NCBI GenBank assembly: GCA_023459495.1
Contig: JAEWTL010000013.1
Location: 248,001 to 312,000 of the forward strand
DNA from: Bacillota bacterium
GTDB taxonomy: Bacteria; Bacillota; Clostridia; Christensenellales; SZUA-584
Length of the DNA: 64,000 bases
Direction of reading: 5' to 3'
The position numbers and the translations under genes are program-made. Shown one piece after another: positions 53,716 through 63,012 of this stretch. Each line of letters starts with the position of its first letter. Positions within the stretch are counted from its first letter, which is position 1. A model generated the notes under the pieces. That model had not been told where the DNA came from. It did no database searches and worked only from the letters and a program-made list of their open reading frames with translations.

Positions 53716-54465
53716 ATGATCAAAAAGCTGTTGCTGTCCCGCAAAGCGTATACGATTTTGGAAGTACTCCTTGCCATCACGATTGTGGCGGCGATTGCGT
53801 TGCCACTATTGTCGGTGTTTTTGCAGTCGGTAAAAACCAACCAAGCTGCCAAGGGAGTACTCAACGCCAACTATATTTCGCAGGACTATATTGAAAAGCT
53901 TGATACTGTAACGTATGAAGCAGCGCTGGGGAACCAGCCCACGCGCGAATTGGTGGATGGCTACTACATCAGCGCCAAGATTAAACCCTATGGCGCTGCG
54001 GCTTCCATATTTACGGAATCCTGTGACTACGCGCAGTTGGTATTCTACGCGGACGGCGGTTTGCTGGTTGTTTTGCCCGACGGCAAATGGCATAAGTATT
54101 CCGCAGTTCCGTCGTCCATGTCACTTACCACCGGAGGCGGGGTTTATACATTTTCGGCTGGCTCGTTAGTATTAACGGGCAGTACCAGCAGTTCATATTG
54201 CGCGCTGATGATCAACGCAGTGGAGAAGCCAACGGATACGACCTGCAGCATCACACTCGGCAGTTCCTGCAAAGCACTGCGGTACTGCAACAAAGGCGAC
54301 GAAGAAGACATTACGGTCAACGGCATTGAAGAAGTATACAGCGGTATCATCAAAGGGGATAGTTCGCTGATCTCCGTCAAGGTCAGCGTGTATGAAACGT
54401 CCAGCGATACAGACCCTGTCGCGATCAGCGAGGGCTGCGTGGAAATCAAAAACTGGTTATTATGA
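53716..54465 (+). CDS. type IV prepilin-like protein (minor pilin, PilV-like)
   Basis: 249 residues. N-terminal class III signal RKAYTILEVLLAITIVAAIA: the cleavage site has Ala rather than the usual Gly before Tyr, with Glu at +5 kept. The hydrophobic helix ends near residue 35, followed by a secreted globular domain. ATG 53716 begins one base after the stop of pilD. Probably a minor pilin or pseudopilin; the unusual Ala at -1 is tolerated by some peptidases. Confidence 0.8.
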   Translation: MIKKLLLSRKAYTILEVLLAITIVAAIALPLLSVFLQSVKTNQAAKGVLNANYISQDYIEKLDTVTYEAALGNQPTRELVDGYYISAKIKPYGAAASIFTESCDYAQLVFYADGGLLVVLPDGKWHKYSAVPSSMSLTTGGGVYTFSAGSLVLTGSTSSSYCALMINAVEKPTDTTCSITLGSSCKALRYCNKGDEEDITVNGIEEVYSGIIKGDSSLISVKVSVYETSSDTDPVAISEGCVEIKNWLL

Positions 54466-54872
54466 AGAACAAACGCGGATTTACCCTAATTGAATTGCTG
54501 GTCACAATCGGCCTCATCGTCGCGGTGGCGACGCTGATGTATACGTTTTTGATGCAAGGGTTTTCGCTGTATACGATGCAGAATCAAGAGTCTCAGAAGC
54601 AGTCGAATATGCGGCAGGTGCTCTCGGACATCACCAACAGGGTTCGGTTATCCGAAGCCGATGATATTTCATATTCTGCCGGAGTGCTTACCGTTGGAGA
54701 TGACAGCTATTCCTTCAGCAGCACGGAACATAAGGTTATGCGTAACGGTTCAATGTTGGCCGCCGACATCCGCAGTTTCACCGTTTCACTGACTGTCGAA
54801 ATGCTCGAAATCACGATCACCAATATGGATGGGACATCCTTGTCGACATCGCTTTACCTTGGGAGGGTGTGA
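54462..54872 (+). CDS. type IV prepilin-like protein (minor pilin / pseudopilin)
   Basis: 136 residues with a canonical leader KNKRGFTLIELLVTIGLIVA; PilD would cut after Gly. The short C-terminal domain is beta-rich (VLTVGDDSYSFSSTEHKV, LEITITNMDGTSLS). Its ATG overlaps the stop of the previous gene (ATGA), so it is translationally coupled. Comparable to PulJ/GspJ-type or minor pilins. Confidence 0.85.
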   Translation: MKNKRGFTLIELLVTIGLIVAVATLMYTFLMQGFSLYTMQNQESQKQSNMRQVLSDITNRVRLSEADDISYSAGVLTVGDDSYSFSSTEHKVMRNGSMLAADIRSFTVSLTVEMLEITITNMDGTSLSTSLYLGRV

Positions 54873-54874
54873 GT

Positions 54875-56410
54875 ATGAAGCAAGGGATTTTCAAACCGAA
54901 TCTCGGAAGACGCGGCAGCGCAATCATCATGGCGCTGGTTATTATGACCGTGCTGTTTCTGTTGGGGATTGCAGTCATCACGGTTTCAATGGGCACACTG
55001 CGCACCAACGTGGCGGACGCCGAAAACACCGACGCATTTTATGCAGCGGAAGCGGCAGTCAAAAGCGGGATCGATCAGCTGAAATACGAGGTGGCGTACT
55101 ATTACAACCAAATGCTGACCGCAACCAGCGCAGACTATCCCACATTATATTCCAACTTCTTCAATAAAATCAATGAAAATGCCGGGGTTAATTTCAAACA
55201 ACTTAATTTCACTGGCATCACCACCGATACGAAATTTTCCATCGGTACATACGATACCGCGAATGATATTTGCGAGTTCACCATTACCAGCACCGCCATT
55301 GTCGACAACACTGAAACAGAATATAAAGTCGTCGGCAGGTTGTATGTTGAGAAGATCGACGTCCGCGCATCGGACCCATGGGAGATTGATGATTACGCGC
55401 TTTTGGCAGGCGGAACATTCACCAACTCAGACGGGTTCGCAATCAACGGCGGCGACGCCTATGTTGGACAATTTATCAACCCGCGTGGAACCGAGTGGTA
55501 TCAGGGATACAATGGTAATCCAGTGGTTGCTATGCCGGGTATTGGTGATACTATCAACGGTACCGTGTCATTCTCAGGCGTATCGTATTCCAGCCCATCG
55601 ATTACCAGCCCTGACTATTACGTCACAGTCAATAACAGCACGCTGAAATCCAGTGCTGTAGATACAGCCAAGGCGGTTACCATAGCGTCGGCACCTGGCG
55701 TCAGCTTTACCCTCTCCGACGCTGGGTCTCTTATCTATCCGGGCAGCGTGGTATACAGCAGAGGAAATCTGAATTTGAGCGCCAGGGCGAATTCACCGGG
55801 TATTACGGTTTATTGCGATGGCAACTTCACCTCAAGCGGCGGGAGCAAATACGTCACCGTTTACTGTGCCGGCAATGTTACCATCTCAGAAGGTCCCTTT
55901 TACGGGACCATCTACTGTAAGGGAACCGTAACAATCTCAGGCAATGTCACCGCAACCGTTTACTGCGACGGTAATTTCACCATGCCGAGTGGTTCTTTTA
56001 AGGGTTTGGTGGTCTGCGGCGGCAACAGTAACGTTACCGCAAGCGGCGGCATCGACGCCAGCTTTTACGCAGCAGGTGATGTTTCCATCACAAGCGGGCT
56101 GAGTGGCAGCAACCACGTCATTTATGCAGGACGCGACCTGACTCTCAGCGGAGGCGGGGGAACTAACGCCGTGCTTTTCGCCGGGCGCGATGTATACCTG
56201 AAAAATGGCCCAACTGTCAACGGCGCGATAATTGCAAAAAGGAACATATATCAAAGTGGGTGGTTTACAATCAACTATTCCTACTCCAGAATTCAGGAAA
56301 TCATGGAGGACCCGAATAACTCGTTCTTCTTCGGTGGCGGAGGCTCCAGTGCTGCAAACCTGGATGAAGCAATCGTTGGTTCAAAGATTACTGCGATAGG
56401 CAGACAATAA
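54875..56410 (+). CDS. PilX-like protein fused to beta-solenoid repeats
   Basis: 511 residues from ATG 54875, eight bases after GGGAGG. The N-terminus RRGSAIIMALVIMTVLFLLG followed by NTDAFYAAEAAVKSGIDQL matches PilX_N-type minor pilins, which lack a cleaved leader Gly-Phe. From about residue 300 to 480 it has repeats of about 17-20 residues with a YC(D/A/K)GN core (TVYCDGNFTSSGG, TVYCAGNVTISEG, TIYCKGTVTISGN, VIYAGRDLTLSGG, VLFAGRDVYLKNG), a solenoid like polymer-forming proteins. The long C-terminus is unusual for PilX. Confidence 0.75.
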   Translation: MKQGIFKPNLGRRGSAIIMALVIMTVLFLLGIAVITVSMGTLRTNVADAENTDAFYAAEAAVKSGIDQLKYEVAYYYNQMLTATSADYPTLYSNFFNKINENAGVNFKQLNFTGITTDTKFSIGTYDTANDICEFTITSTAIVDNTETEYKVVGRLYVEKIDVRASDPWEIDDYALLAGGTFTNSDGFAINGGDAYVGQFINPRGTEWYQGYNGNPVVAMPGIGDTINGTVSFSGVSYSSPSITSPDYYVTVNNSTLKSSAVDTAKAVTIASAPGVSFTLSDAGSLIYPGSVVYSRGNLNLSARANSPGITVYCDGNFTSSGGSKYVTVYCAGNVTISEGPFYGTIYCKGTVTISGNVTATVYCDGNFTMPSGSFKGLVVCGGNSNVTASGGIDASFYAAGDVSITSGLSGSNHVIYAGRDLTLSGGGGTNAVLFAGRDVYLKNGPTVNGAIIAKRNIYQSGWFTINYSYSRIQEIMEDPNNSFFFGGGGSSAANLDEAIVGSKITAIGRQ

Positions 56411-56422
56411 GGAGATGCATAT

Positions 56423-57460
56423 ATGATCAGGCAGACGGCCACGATATCCATCGATATCGGCCACTCCAACCTTAAGATGGTACAAACGGCTTCAGACGGC
56501 CGTATACTGCGCTTCGTTGTACACAAGATGCCCGAAGGATGCGTTGAGGATGTCAATATCCTCTCTGAGGAATCACTGATCCGTTCGCTCAAGACTGCCC
56601 GCCGTACCGGACATTTAACCGCAGGCGGATGCAACATCGTACTCAGCGGCGGGGATATCATCATCCGCCACTTTATGCTGCCCGTCCTGCCTGAGGAAGA
56701 GCTCTACCAGAACATATTAAACGAGATGTCCGGCTATCTTCCTGTGGACCCGGAAAAATACTATCTGGACTATAAGATTGCGGGCATGGAGCGTGACGAG
56801 GGTGTGGACATGTACCGCGTACTCGTGACCACAGCGCACCGGCGCATCGTCAACAGCTATAAAAAGGTGCTGCGTTACGCGGGCTTCACCATCCGCGTGA
56901 TCGACACCTGTGAAAACTCGATTGAAAAACTGCTGCGCTTCAAGTTTGAACAGGGCGGTGTGTTCCAGTCCGATGACGGCATCTGCGTCATCGACTTTGG
57001 GACGATGCACACGCGCGTGCATCTGTATCAGAACGGTCGTTTTTTTGTGAGTAACGTCCTCAAACGCGCAGGCCAGAGCTTATCCGAAGCCATTGCGCAA
57101 GCCTCCGGCAAGGATATACTGACCGCCGAAACGCTCAAACGCGAGAACGACTTTCTGACCGGCGGGCACCGAAACGCTGAACTGACTTCAGCCGTTACGT
57201 ATGAGATCGATTCGCTTCTGTTTGAGATTACGCGGGTATTTGATTATTTCAAGAACAAGACCAAGAAAAGCGTAGGTTCCATCTATATTACCGGAGGCGG
57301 TGCGCTCCTGCCCGGGCTTCAGCAGTATATGGAGATGCATCTTAAACTGCCGGTCCGGCTGGCCAGTGATCTCGTGTCTATGCCCTCCAATATGGATCCC
57401 AGAGGCTTTTCGTTCATGCTTAATGCATATGCCGCAACGTACCGGGAGGAGCAGAAATGA
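56423..57460 (+). CDS. pilM: type IV pilus assembly protein PilM
   Basis: 345 residues of the actin-like (FtsA/PilM) fold: ISIDIGHSNLKMVQ (phosphate 1), CVIDFGTMHTRVHLYQNG (phosphate 2) and SIYITGGGALLPGL (adenosine motif). PilM is the cytoplasmic ATP-binding part of the inner-membrane platform that binds the PilN N-terminus. ATG behind AAGGAG; its stop overlaps the next start by four bases. Confidence 0.93.
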   Translation: MIRQTATISIDIGHSNLKMVQTASDGRILRFVVHKMPEGCVEDVNILSEESLIRSLKTARRTGHLTAGGCNIVLSGGDIIIRHFMLPVLPEEELYQNILNEMSGYLPVDPEKYYLDYKIAGMERDEGVDMYRVLVTTAHRRIVNSYKKVLRYAGFTIRVIDTCENSIEKLLRFKFEQGGVFQSDDGICVIDFGTMHTRVHLYQNGRFFVSNVLKRAGQSLSEAIAQASGKDILTAETLKRENDFLTGGHRNAELTSAVTYEIDSLLFEITRVFDYFKNKTKKSVGSIYITGGGALLPGLQQYMEMHLKLPVRLASDLVSMPSNMDPRGFSFMLNAYAATYREEQK

Positions 57461-58104
57461 AAAACGACATCAATCTTCTGCAAAAAAGGAAGAACCAAAA
57501 GTTTTCCGGTCAGAAATGGGCAGCCCTTATCCTGGTTATCGTGTTGATTGCGGGAGCAGCTTATGCCGGTATCACAATCCCGAGCAGCCTTCGCTTTACC
57601 GCACACTTAGCTGCCGCAAAGCTGAACAGCGACATACAGAACGCTACAGGCCAGGCCGGAGATTTATCCGAACTGAACAGTGCATACGCCCAAAGAAAAG
57701 AACAGTTGGATGCGCTTGCTACTATCGATACGTCGACCTCGGCTATAAGCGAATACATTAACGCTGTGGAACAGGCGTGCCCGACCACTGTAAATCTATC
57801 GCTTTTCAACGCTTCCGGCGAGACTATCCACATCAATGGAACCGCGGCGAGCGATGAAGATATCGCGACATTTTGCCTTCACCTGCGTGAAACCGGGATA
57901 TTTTCCTCAGTCTTTTTGGAAAACAGCGTGGATACCGTAGTCAACGGCGCAGACAACGCAGGCAGCGGGGATATTTTAATCATCACTGAAGACGCCGTCA
58001 TTGTTACGTCCTTTACCATCACCCTCACATTGCCCGTCACGCTGGACAGTTCCGCAGTGCTGCCCGAACCCACCGAAGAGCCATCCGAGGAGGTCTCACA
58101 ATGA
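57457..58104 (+). CDS. pilN: PilN-like type IV pilus platform protein
   Basis: 215 residues. Starts MKNDINLLQKRKNQKFSGQK, carrying the INLL motif that PilN uses to contact PilM, then one helix (WAALILVIVLIAGAAYAGI), a coiled-coil region and a periplasm-facing domain with a Pro/Glu C-terminal tail. Overlaps pilM and the next gene by four bases each. Confidence 0.88.
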   Translation: MKNDINLLQKRKNQKFSGQKWAALILVIVLIAGAAYAGITIPSSLRFTAHLAAAKLNSDIQNATGQAGDLSELNSAYAQRKEQLDALATIDTSTSAISEYINAVEQACPTTVNLSLFNASGETIHINGTAASDEDIATFCLHLRETGIFSSVFLENSVDTVVNGADNAGSGDILIITEDAVIVTSFTITLTLPVTLDSSAVLPEPTEEPSEEVSQ

Positions 58105-58796
58105 GTTTATCCAAACGTGAAAAAGTACTGCTTATTATCGTTGCGCTGCTTGCGCTGATCGCACTGTACTATATGTTCTATCTGAAGCCCTGTATTGATG
58201 ATATAAACGCCACCAATTCCGAGGCTGACACGTTAAAGCTGGAGCTTTCGGCACTGGATCAAACCAACGCCCATGCGGTTGACCTTCAGGCCCAGATTGA
58301 CAGCATGGATCAGGAGCTCACCCTTTACGGCGGCGAAATCACGCATACGCTCGACCAGCCCGCTTTGCTCGTCTATCTGTCGGAAACAGTGGGCGATTAT
58401 GCTACAAAAAACGGCATAATTTTTGCCTATGACAAGCAGATTGGCAGCGTTCAGCATTACACAATCAGTATCGGCATGGTAACTACCTATGATCAACTGA
58501 ACGGTCTGCTCGCCGCGATAGAAAATTCTCCATACCTGCTGCGGGTATCATATTTGAATATAACCTTGCCTAACAATATCGTAATCGAGAACGATGGAAC
58601 CGATACAGAAGGCAGCTCAACGGACACCACTGCTGAAACATCCACTCAGAGCATAATACCCGCTGACCAATCAGGCTTAAAATTGATTAATGTCGAATTG
58701 CATCTGGACTTCTACTGCCTGTCGAACCCCATACCGGAGGACGAGGACTATACGTTTGACTCTCCGCACCAGTACGGCGGCGACATCTTCTATTGA
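58101..58796 (+). CDS. pilO: PilO-like type IV pilus platform protein
   Basis: 231 residues. A basic start SLSKREKVLLIIVALLALIA leads into a single transmembrane helix, a coiled coil (about 35-80) and a ferredoxin-like domain (IGMVTTYDQLNGLLAAIENS, about residue 120-140) typical of PilO. Pairs with PilN. It is the last gene of the cluster; a strong bidirectional terminator follows. Confidence 0.85.
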   Translation: MSLSKREKVLLIIVALLALIALYYMFYLKPCIDDINATNSEADTLKLELSALDQTNAHAVDLQAQIDSMDQELTLYGGEITHTLDQPALLVYLSETVGDYATKNGIIFAYDKQIGSVQHYTISIGMVTTYDQLNGLLAAIENSPYLLRVSYLNITLPNNIVIENDGTDTEGSSTDTTAETSTQSIIPADQSGLKLINVELHLDFYCLSNPIPEDEDYTFDSPHQYGGDIFY

Positions 58797-58812
58797 TTTC
58801 TTCCATTTTAGT

Positions 58813-58836
58813 AAAAGAGCCGAAAGGCTCTTTTTT
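58813..58836. terminator. bidirectional intrinsic terminator
   Basis: AAAAGAGCC-GAAA-GGCTCTTTTTT, nine-base stem with A-run and T-run, ending both the pilus cluster (plus) and the ABC exporter (minus); it reaches the stop codon of the ABC ATPase gene. Confidence 0.88.
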
Positions 58837-59506
58837 ATTTGTCCGTATGAATCGCACCGTCGCGGATGCGCAGTACATCGTCCGATTTTTGCATAATGCC
58901 CGGATCGTGTGTTGCGATAATTACGCAATAGTTATCCTCATGGGCCAGTTTCACAAAGATATCGATAATCTTATCGCCGTTCTCGCTGTCCAGATTGCCG
59001 GTGGGCTCGTCCGCAAGGATCAGCCGACTCTGCATGGTGAGGGCGCGCGCGATGGCGACGCGCTGCTGCTCCCCGCCGCTGATCATGCCGGGAAAGCGAT
59101 TCAAAACCGCCTCGGGCAGCGATACCTTCCCGGCCAGGGCTTTTGCGGTTTCACGCGCCTCCCGCGCCTTGATGCCGCGCAGCTGCATCGGAAACATAAT
59201 ATTCTCCAGCACAGTCAGCAACGGCAACAGCCGAAAGTTCTGATAGATGACCGCAGCACATTCCCGGCGGTACCAGTTCAGGTCCATATCGGCAGTCGCC
59301 TTGCCGTTATACAGTACCCTTCCGGAATGCGGAAGATCCAGCCCTGCAAGCAGCGAGAGCATCGTACTTTTACCGCTACCCGACTTTCCCGCCACTGCAT
59401 AGACCCTGCCCTCTTCAAAGCTGCAGCTGATGTCCTTCATCGCATCCACCGTCTGATACCGGCTGTTATAGCTGTAACTGACGTTTTTCAGTTCGAGCAA
59501 GCCCAT
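58835..59506 (-). CDS. ABC transporter ATP-binding protein (MacB/LolD type)
   Basis: 223 residues. Walker A GKSGSGKST, Q-loop YQNFRLLP, signature ISGGEQQRVAIARAL, Walker B LILADEPTGNLD and switch His in IIATHDPGIM. It is the ATPase for the adjacent FtsX-type permease, gene order permease then ATPase with 10 bases between them. Such pairs move lipoproteins, antimicrobial peptides or act as mechanotransducers. Confidence 0.93.
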   Translation of the reverse strand: MGLLELKNVSYSYNSRYQTVDAMKDISCSFEEGRVYAVAGKSGSGKSTMLSLLAGLDLPHSGRVLYNGKATADMDLNWYRRECAAVIYQNFRLLPLLTVLENIMFPMQLRGIKAREARETAKALAGKVSLPEAVLNRFPGMISGGEQQRVAIARALTMQSRLILADEPTGNLDSENGDKIIDIFVKLAHEDNYCVIIATHDPGIMQKSDDVLRIRDGAIHTDK

Positions 59507-59516
59507 AGTATTCCCC

Positions 59517-62498
59517 CTATTCTTCGTCCGACAGCAGGGACAGTACGCTGGTACGCCCCAGCAGTGCCGCGGAGACGGTGCTCCCAGTCAACCAGCACAG
59601 CATGAACCCTGCGGTCAGCAAAGCCTGAAGCGGACTGACAGCGCCATTTATCAATATCCAAGCAACGATCCCCAGCCCGCAGCCCACGGCACACAGAAAG
59701 ATCTGTTCAGCAAGCAGCGCCGCAAAAGGTTTTGCACGCCTCGCGCCCAGCCCGCGCAGTATGGCGTATTCGCTTTTGCGCCCTGTAACAAGCAGAAATG
59801 ACACCAGCAGTCCAATGATGCCAGTCAGCACATAAAGGCATGGATACAGCGTATGTATATACCGGTTTTGCTGCGTCAGTGTATCCACCGTATCGTTATA
59901 GTTTTTATCCTCCAGAAGAACGAATGACCGCACCGATTTTAAGTGGCGCGCATCCGAATAACCGTAGCTGCGGAGATACTCTTTAAATTCTTCCAACTGC
60001 GATGCAGGGACGGTGAAGCTCGCGCTGTCGAAAGTATACCGGTAAAGCCATTTATGCGCTTCTTCACCGCCAGAGAACAGCATCTCCGGATCAATATGAG
60101 CCGACAGCTGGCAATAGATATTATCCTGGCTGCCCTGCCGCACAAAGCTGCCAACCACACGCACGCTGGCATCCTCCAGCTTTCTGGACAGCACCGACAG
60201 CACGATTGTATCGCCATACTTCACATCGTTTTGTGCCATAAAATCCGTGGAGACGAGACAGGCGGGAAGGCCGTCCAACGGTGCGGCCAGTATGGATTCA
60301 TCATAACCCGCCATATAGTCGGTTGTGACCGATGTGCTGTAGAAGAATTCCGGTGCGCTTTTAAGGTCGTTGGTCATCACGAGGGTTGGCCCAGCCTTGA
60401 TCTTATCGAGAAGCGTCTCCCAGGCAAAACTCGATTGCGGTGTATAAAATTCGTCAGAAAGCTGCATCTGGCCGTTCTCCTCCAAGCGCCCGACATACAA
60501 ATACGGCAAGGCTTGCGATACATTAAGCTCAATCAGATACCCCGAACGGCTGAGATCGTTCAGGTCAAAGCCCTCCAGCGTCAGGTTGCGCACCTGCTTG
60601 CCATGGATGTCGGTAAAGTATCCCGTGATTACAGTATCAGACTTAATCTGCGCCAATCGGTCCTCGTAACCTTTCGCTGTCTGCGCAAGCTGCCCCAAAA
60701 ACAGTACAGCCGCAAGCGCAAGCACCGGCACGATAGCGGTGCGCACGCCGCCGCGGAGGATGGAGAGTAACGCGTATTTGAACGCGCCTCCCGTAAGATT
60801 TGCGCTATGCCCCTCGCGTCTGATGTTTTTATGCCTTGGCCGCCTGGGGTTTTTAGGACGGAACGTACGCATCGTGAATGCCAGACAGCTGAAAAGTACG
60901 GCAGTCAATATGGTGGCCCCGGCAACAACAAAAAGAGCAAAGCCGATATGTGGCACGTAGGATACCGTTTTTGCAATCGTCAGGTCCCCGTTGCTGAAGC
61001 TGGTGTCGGAGATCACATACCCCGCAGCAATGCACTGTACAAAGTCCGAAACAAAACCGGACAACTTATAGCCTGCTGCTGCGCCTGCCCCTGCCGAGAA
61101 TAGCCCGATCAGCCCGGATCCGTACAGAAAGTAGCGGCAAACCCGCGCTCGCCCCGCACCCAGTTGGATCATGATCTCCGAAGCATCCCGCTGACGATAG
61201 ACAAACAGAAACCCAAACATGGCAATTACGGCAATGCACAAAAGGCCGGTCACACAGGTAACGATGACAGCGATACGCAGGATGTCCTCAAAGGGCTTTG
61301 CCACGGCGCTGTATCCCTGATCGTATATGGTCAGACGAACGCGGTCGGGCAGCTGCGGCGCGATTTCGCTGTAAAACGCATCAGCACCGTCGTTTTTCAG
61401 CAAAGCTTGACCGATGGTATATCCAATGGAATTTGCTGAATAATGGACATCGTCATTTATGGGGATAAAAACGGCGTGAGCATACTCCGTTGTCGTATTC
61501 GCGATCCCTACTATGGTATAGGTCTGCACGGACGAAAAGCCGGTGCCGGCCCAATAGGTCTCATAAGCCGGACTATCCGCCAGCACTGCGGCAGACAACT
61601 GAATTTCACTGCCCACGTCCACACCGCACTTCTCCGCAAACTGCTCCGATACCACGCATACGCGCTCTCCGCTTTCGTACTCCTGCTGCGTGAACTTCCT
61701 TCCTTTGGTGATATAAAGCGCTTGCTGCTGGAAAGGAAACAAGGAGTCCAGCGCGCTGGTGGCATACACGGATACGCTGTTGTTGAGCACGCGATAAGTC
61801 TCGGCAATCTGCATGAAGACATTGCCCGGGCTAATGGAATATTCGCCATCCTTGCCTGTCACGTCTGCAGACATAGTTGTCTCGTCGGCTTTGATACCCG
61901 CAGCCTTTGTCGCCGCACTGCTGAACGGGTGAACCAGCAGATACGGATACGCTGTCCTGCCGCTGTAATATTCCCCATTGAGCACGTAGATGTGATCTTC
62001 TTCGAATGTAAAGCCAAAGTCGTCAAAAATGATCAACTTTCCTTTCATATCTTTGAATGAATAGAGCGCATCAATGACGACACCGGAATACATGTTGCCG
62101 TCAAACCGTCCGATATCGCCCACCACCAGCACCGCCGCCTGCCGAAATGGCATGAGCGTATCAGTACGAGTAAAACCATCCACATAGCCGACAGCGCGCG
62201 CCGAAGCATCCCACTGTTTTACATTTTCGTTGTTGGTAATGGCCGAAAAATCAAAGCTGCCGATCATGTCGTGCAGCCCTTCATCATATACAGACTCGTC
62301 GGGATAATCCGCGCCCATATATTCCAGCAGCCCGATCGTCGTATATTCCGCTTCGCATTGATTCAGATAAGAGCCCACGGAAATCCAAACATTCAGTCCA
62401 AGGCTGAAGGCAACGGTCAGAATGCAGATTAATAAAAAGAAAAGCGCGGATTTTGCGCCGGAACGGGTTATATTTTTAATGCTGTTGATAAAAATCAT
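59517..62498 (-). CDS. large FtsX/MacB-type ABC transporter permease
   Basis: 993 residues. An N-terminal membrane helix (SALFFLLICILTVAFSLGLN) and a large external region (about 45-400) precede three helices (AVIVTCVTGLLCIAVIAMFG and others). A middle helix pair at about 530-560, a second external region with YTFDSASFTVPASQLEEFKE, and final helices (about 880-985) form two FtsX cores. A cytoplasmic linker PKNPRRPRHKNIRRE lies between the halves. Likely a bacitracin- or macrolide-type exporter or an envelope mechanotransmitter; substrate unknown. Confidence 0.88.
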   Translation of the reverse strand: MIFINSIKNITRSGAKSALFFLLICILTVAFSLGLNVWISVGSYLNQCEAEYTTIGLLEYMGADYPDESVYDEGLHDMIGSFDFSAITNNENVKQWDASARAVGYVDGFTRTDTLMPFRQAAVLVVGDIGRFDGNMYSGVVIDALYSFKDMKGKLIIFDDFGFTFEEDHIYVLNGEYYSGRTAYPYLLVHPFSSAATKAAGIKADETTMSADVTGKDGEYSISPGNVFMQIAETYRVLNNSVSVYATSALDSLFPFQQQALYITKGRKFTQQEYESGERVCVVSEQFAEKCGVDVGSEIQLSAAVLADSPAYETYWAGTGFSSVQTYTIVGIANTTTEYAHAVFIPINDDVHYSANSIGYTIGQALLKNDGADAFYSEIAPQLPDRVRLTIYDQGYSAVAKPFEDILRIAVIVTCVTGLLCIAVIAMFGFLFVYRQRDASEIMIQLGAGRARVCRYFLYGSGLIGLFSAGAGAAAGYKLSGFVSDFVQCIAAGYVISDTSFSNGDLTIAKTVSYVPHIGFALFVVAGATILTAVLFSCLAFTMRTFRPKNPRRPRHKNIRREGHSANLTGGAFKYALLSILRGGVRTAIVPVLALAAVLFLGQLAQTAKGYEDRLAQIKSDTVITGYFTDIHGKQVRNLTLEGFDLNDLSRSGYLIELNVSQALPYLYVGRLEENGQMQLSDEFYTPQSSFAWETLLDKIKAGPTLVMTNDLKSAPEFFYSTSVTTDYMAGYDESILAAPLDGLPACLVSTDFMAQNDVKYGDTIVLSVLSRKLEDASVRVVGSFVRQGSQDNIYCQLSAHIDPEMLFSGGEEAHKWLYRYTFDSASFTVPASQLEEFKEYLRSYGYSDARHLKSVRSFVLLEDKNYNDTVDTLTQQNRYIHTLYPCLYVLTGIIGLLVSFLLVTGRKSEYAILRGLGARRAKPFAALLAEQIFLCAVGCGLGIVAWILINGAVSPLQALLTAGFMLCWLTGSTVSAALLGRTSVLSLLSDEE

Positions 62499-62600
62499 GG
62501 CTGAAGTCCTTCATTACCGGTCACACTAAAAATAACACACTTGGCTGAATATGTCAACTTAGCGTACACACTCACAGCCGCGTCCCCAATAAATTTACTA

Positions 62601-62624
62601 AAAATAAAAAGAGCCGCAAGGCTC
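62601..62624 (-). terminator. intrinsic terminator of tlp
   Basis: Minus strand GAGCC-TTGC-GGCTC then TTTTTATTTT, 20 bases after the tlp stop. Confidence 0.7.
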
Positions 62625-62644
62625 CTTTTATTTACCTCTGATAC

Positions 62645-62884
62645 TTATTTCTTGCGATCCTTCGAATGCGCTTCGTCGCGTATCTCGCGGCGGAAGCCAT
62701 CCAGCGATGTTTTCCTGCGGTCATTCTTGTCCTTCAGTTCCTGCTTCGTTTTGCTGTTCGAAGTCTTGGCGATCATCTCGTCCGCAGCCTCCATGTTGCG
62801 GATGGTCGAGTTGATGTTCTTTTGCAAATGCTCCACGTTATCCCGTCGATCGTCGGGATTTGGTTTATTCCTGCGCTTGGGCAT
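62645..62884 (-). CDS. tlp: small acid-soluble spore protein Tlp
   Basis: 79 residues, highly charged, no Cys. It has the Tlp signature NPDDRRDNVEHLQKNINSTI and a C-terminal KNDRRKTSLDGFRREIRDEA. In Bacillus Tlp is made in the forespore late in sporulation. AAGGAGGG precedes the ATG. It is direct evidence that this organism forms spores or derives from spore formers. Confidence 0.93.
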   Translation of the reverse strand: MPKRRNKPNPDDRRDNVEHLQKNINSTIRNMEAADEMIAKTSNSKTKQELKDKNDRRKTSLDGFRREIRDEAHSKDRKK

Positions 62885-62974
62885 GGCCTTCCCTCCTTGA
62901 ATGATGGTACTAGTATGCCGCGGTGTAAATGGATTATACTCGGATTTTAGACCTCACCCGTTTACCTGATTACA

Positions 62975-62999
62975 GAAAAAGCCCTCCGTGAAGGAGGGC
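62975..62999 (-). terminator. intrinsic terminator of the ABC-2 permease gene
   Basis: Minus strand GCCCTCC-TTCAC-GGAGGGC followed by TTTTTC, 14 bases after the stop codon of the 63013 gene. Confidence 0.85.
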
Positions 63000-63012
63000 T
63001 TTCGTGTTCAGC

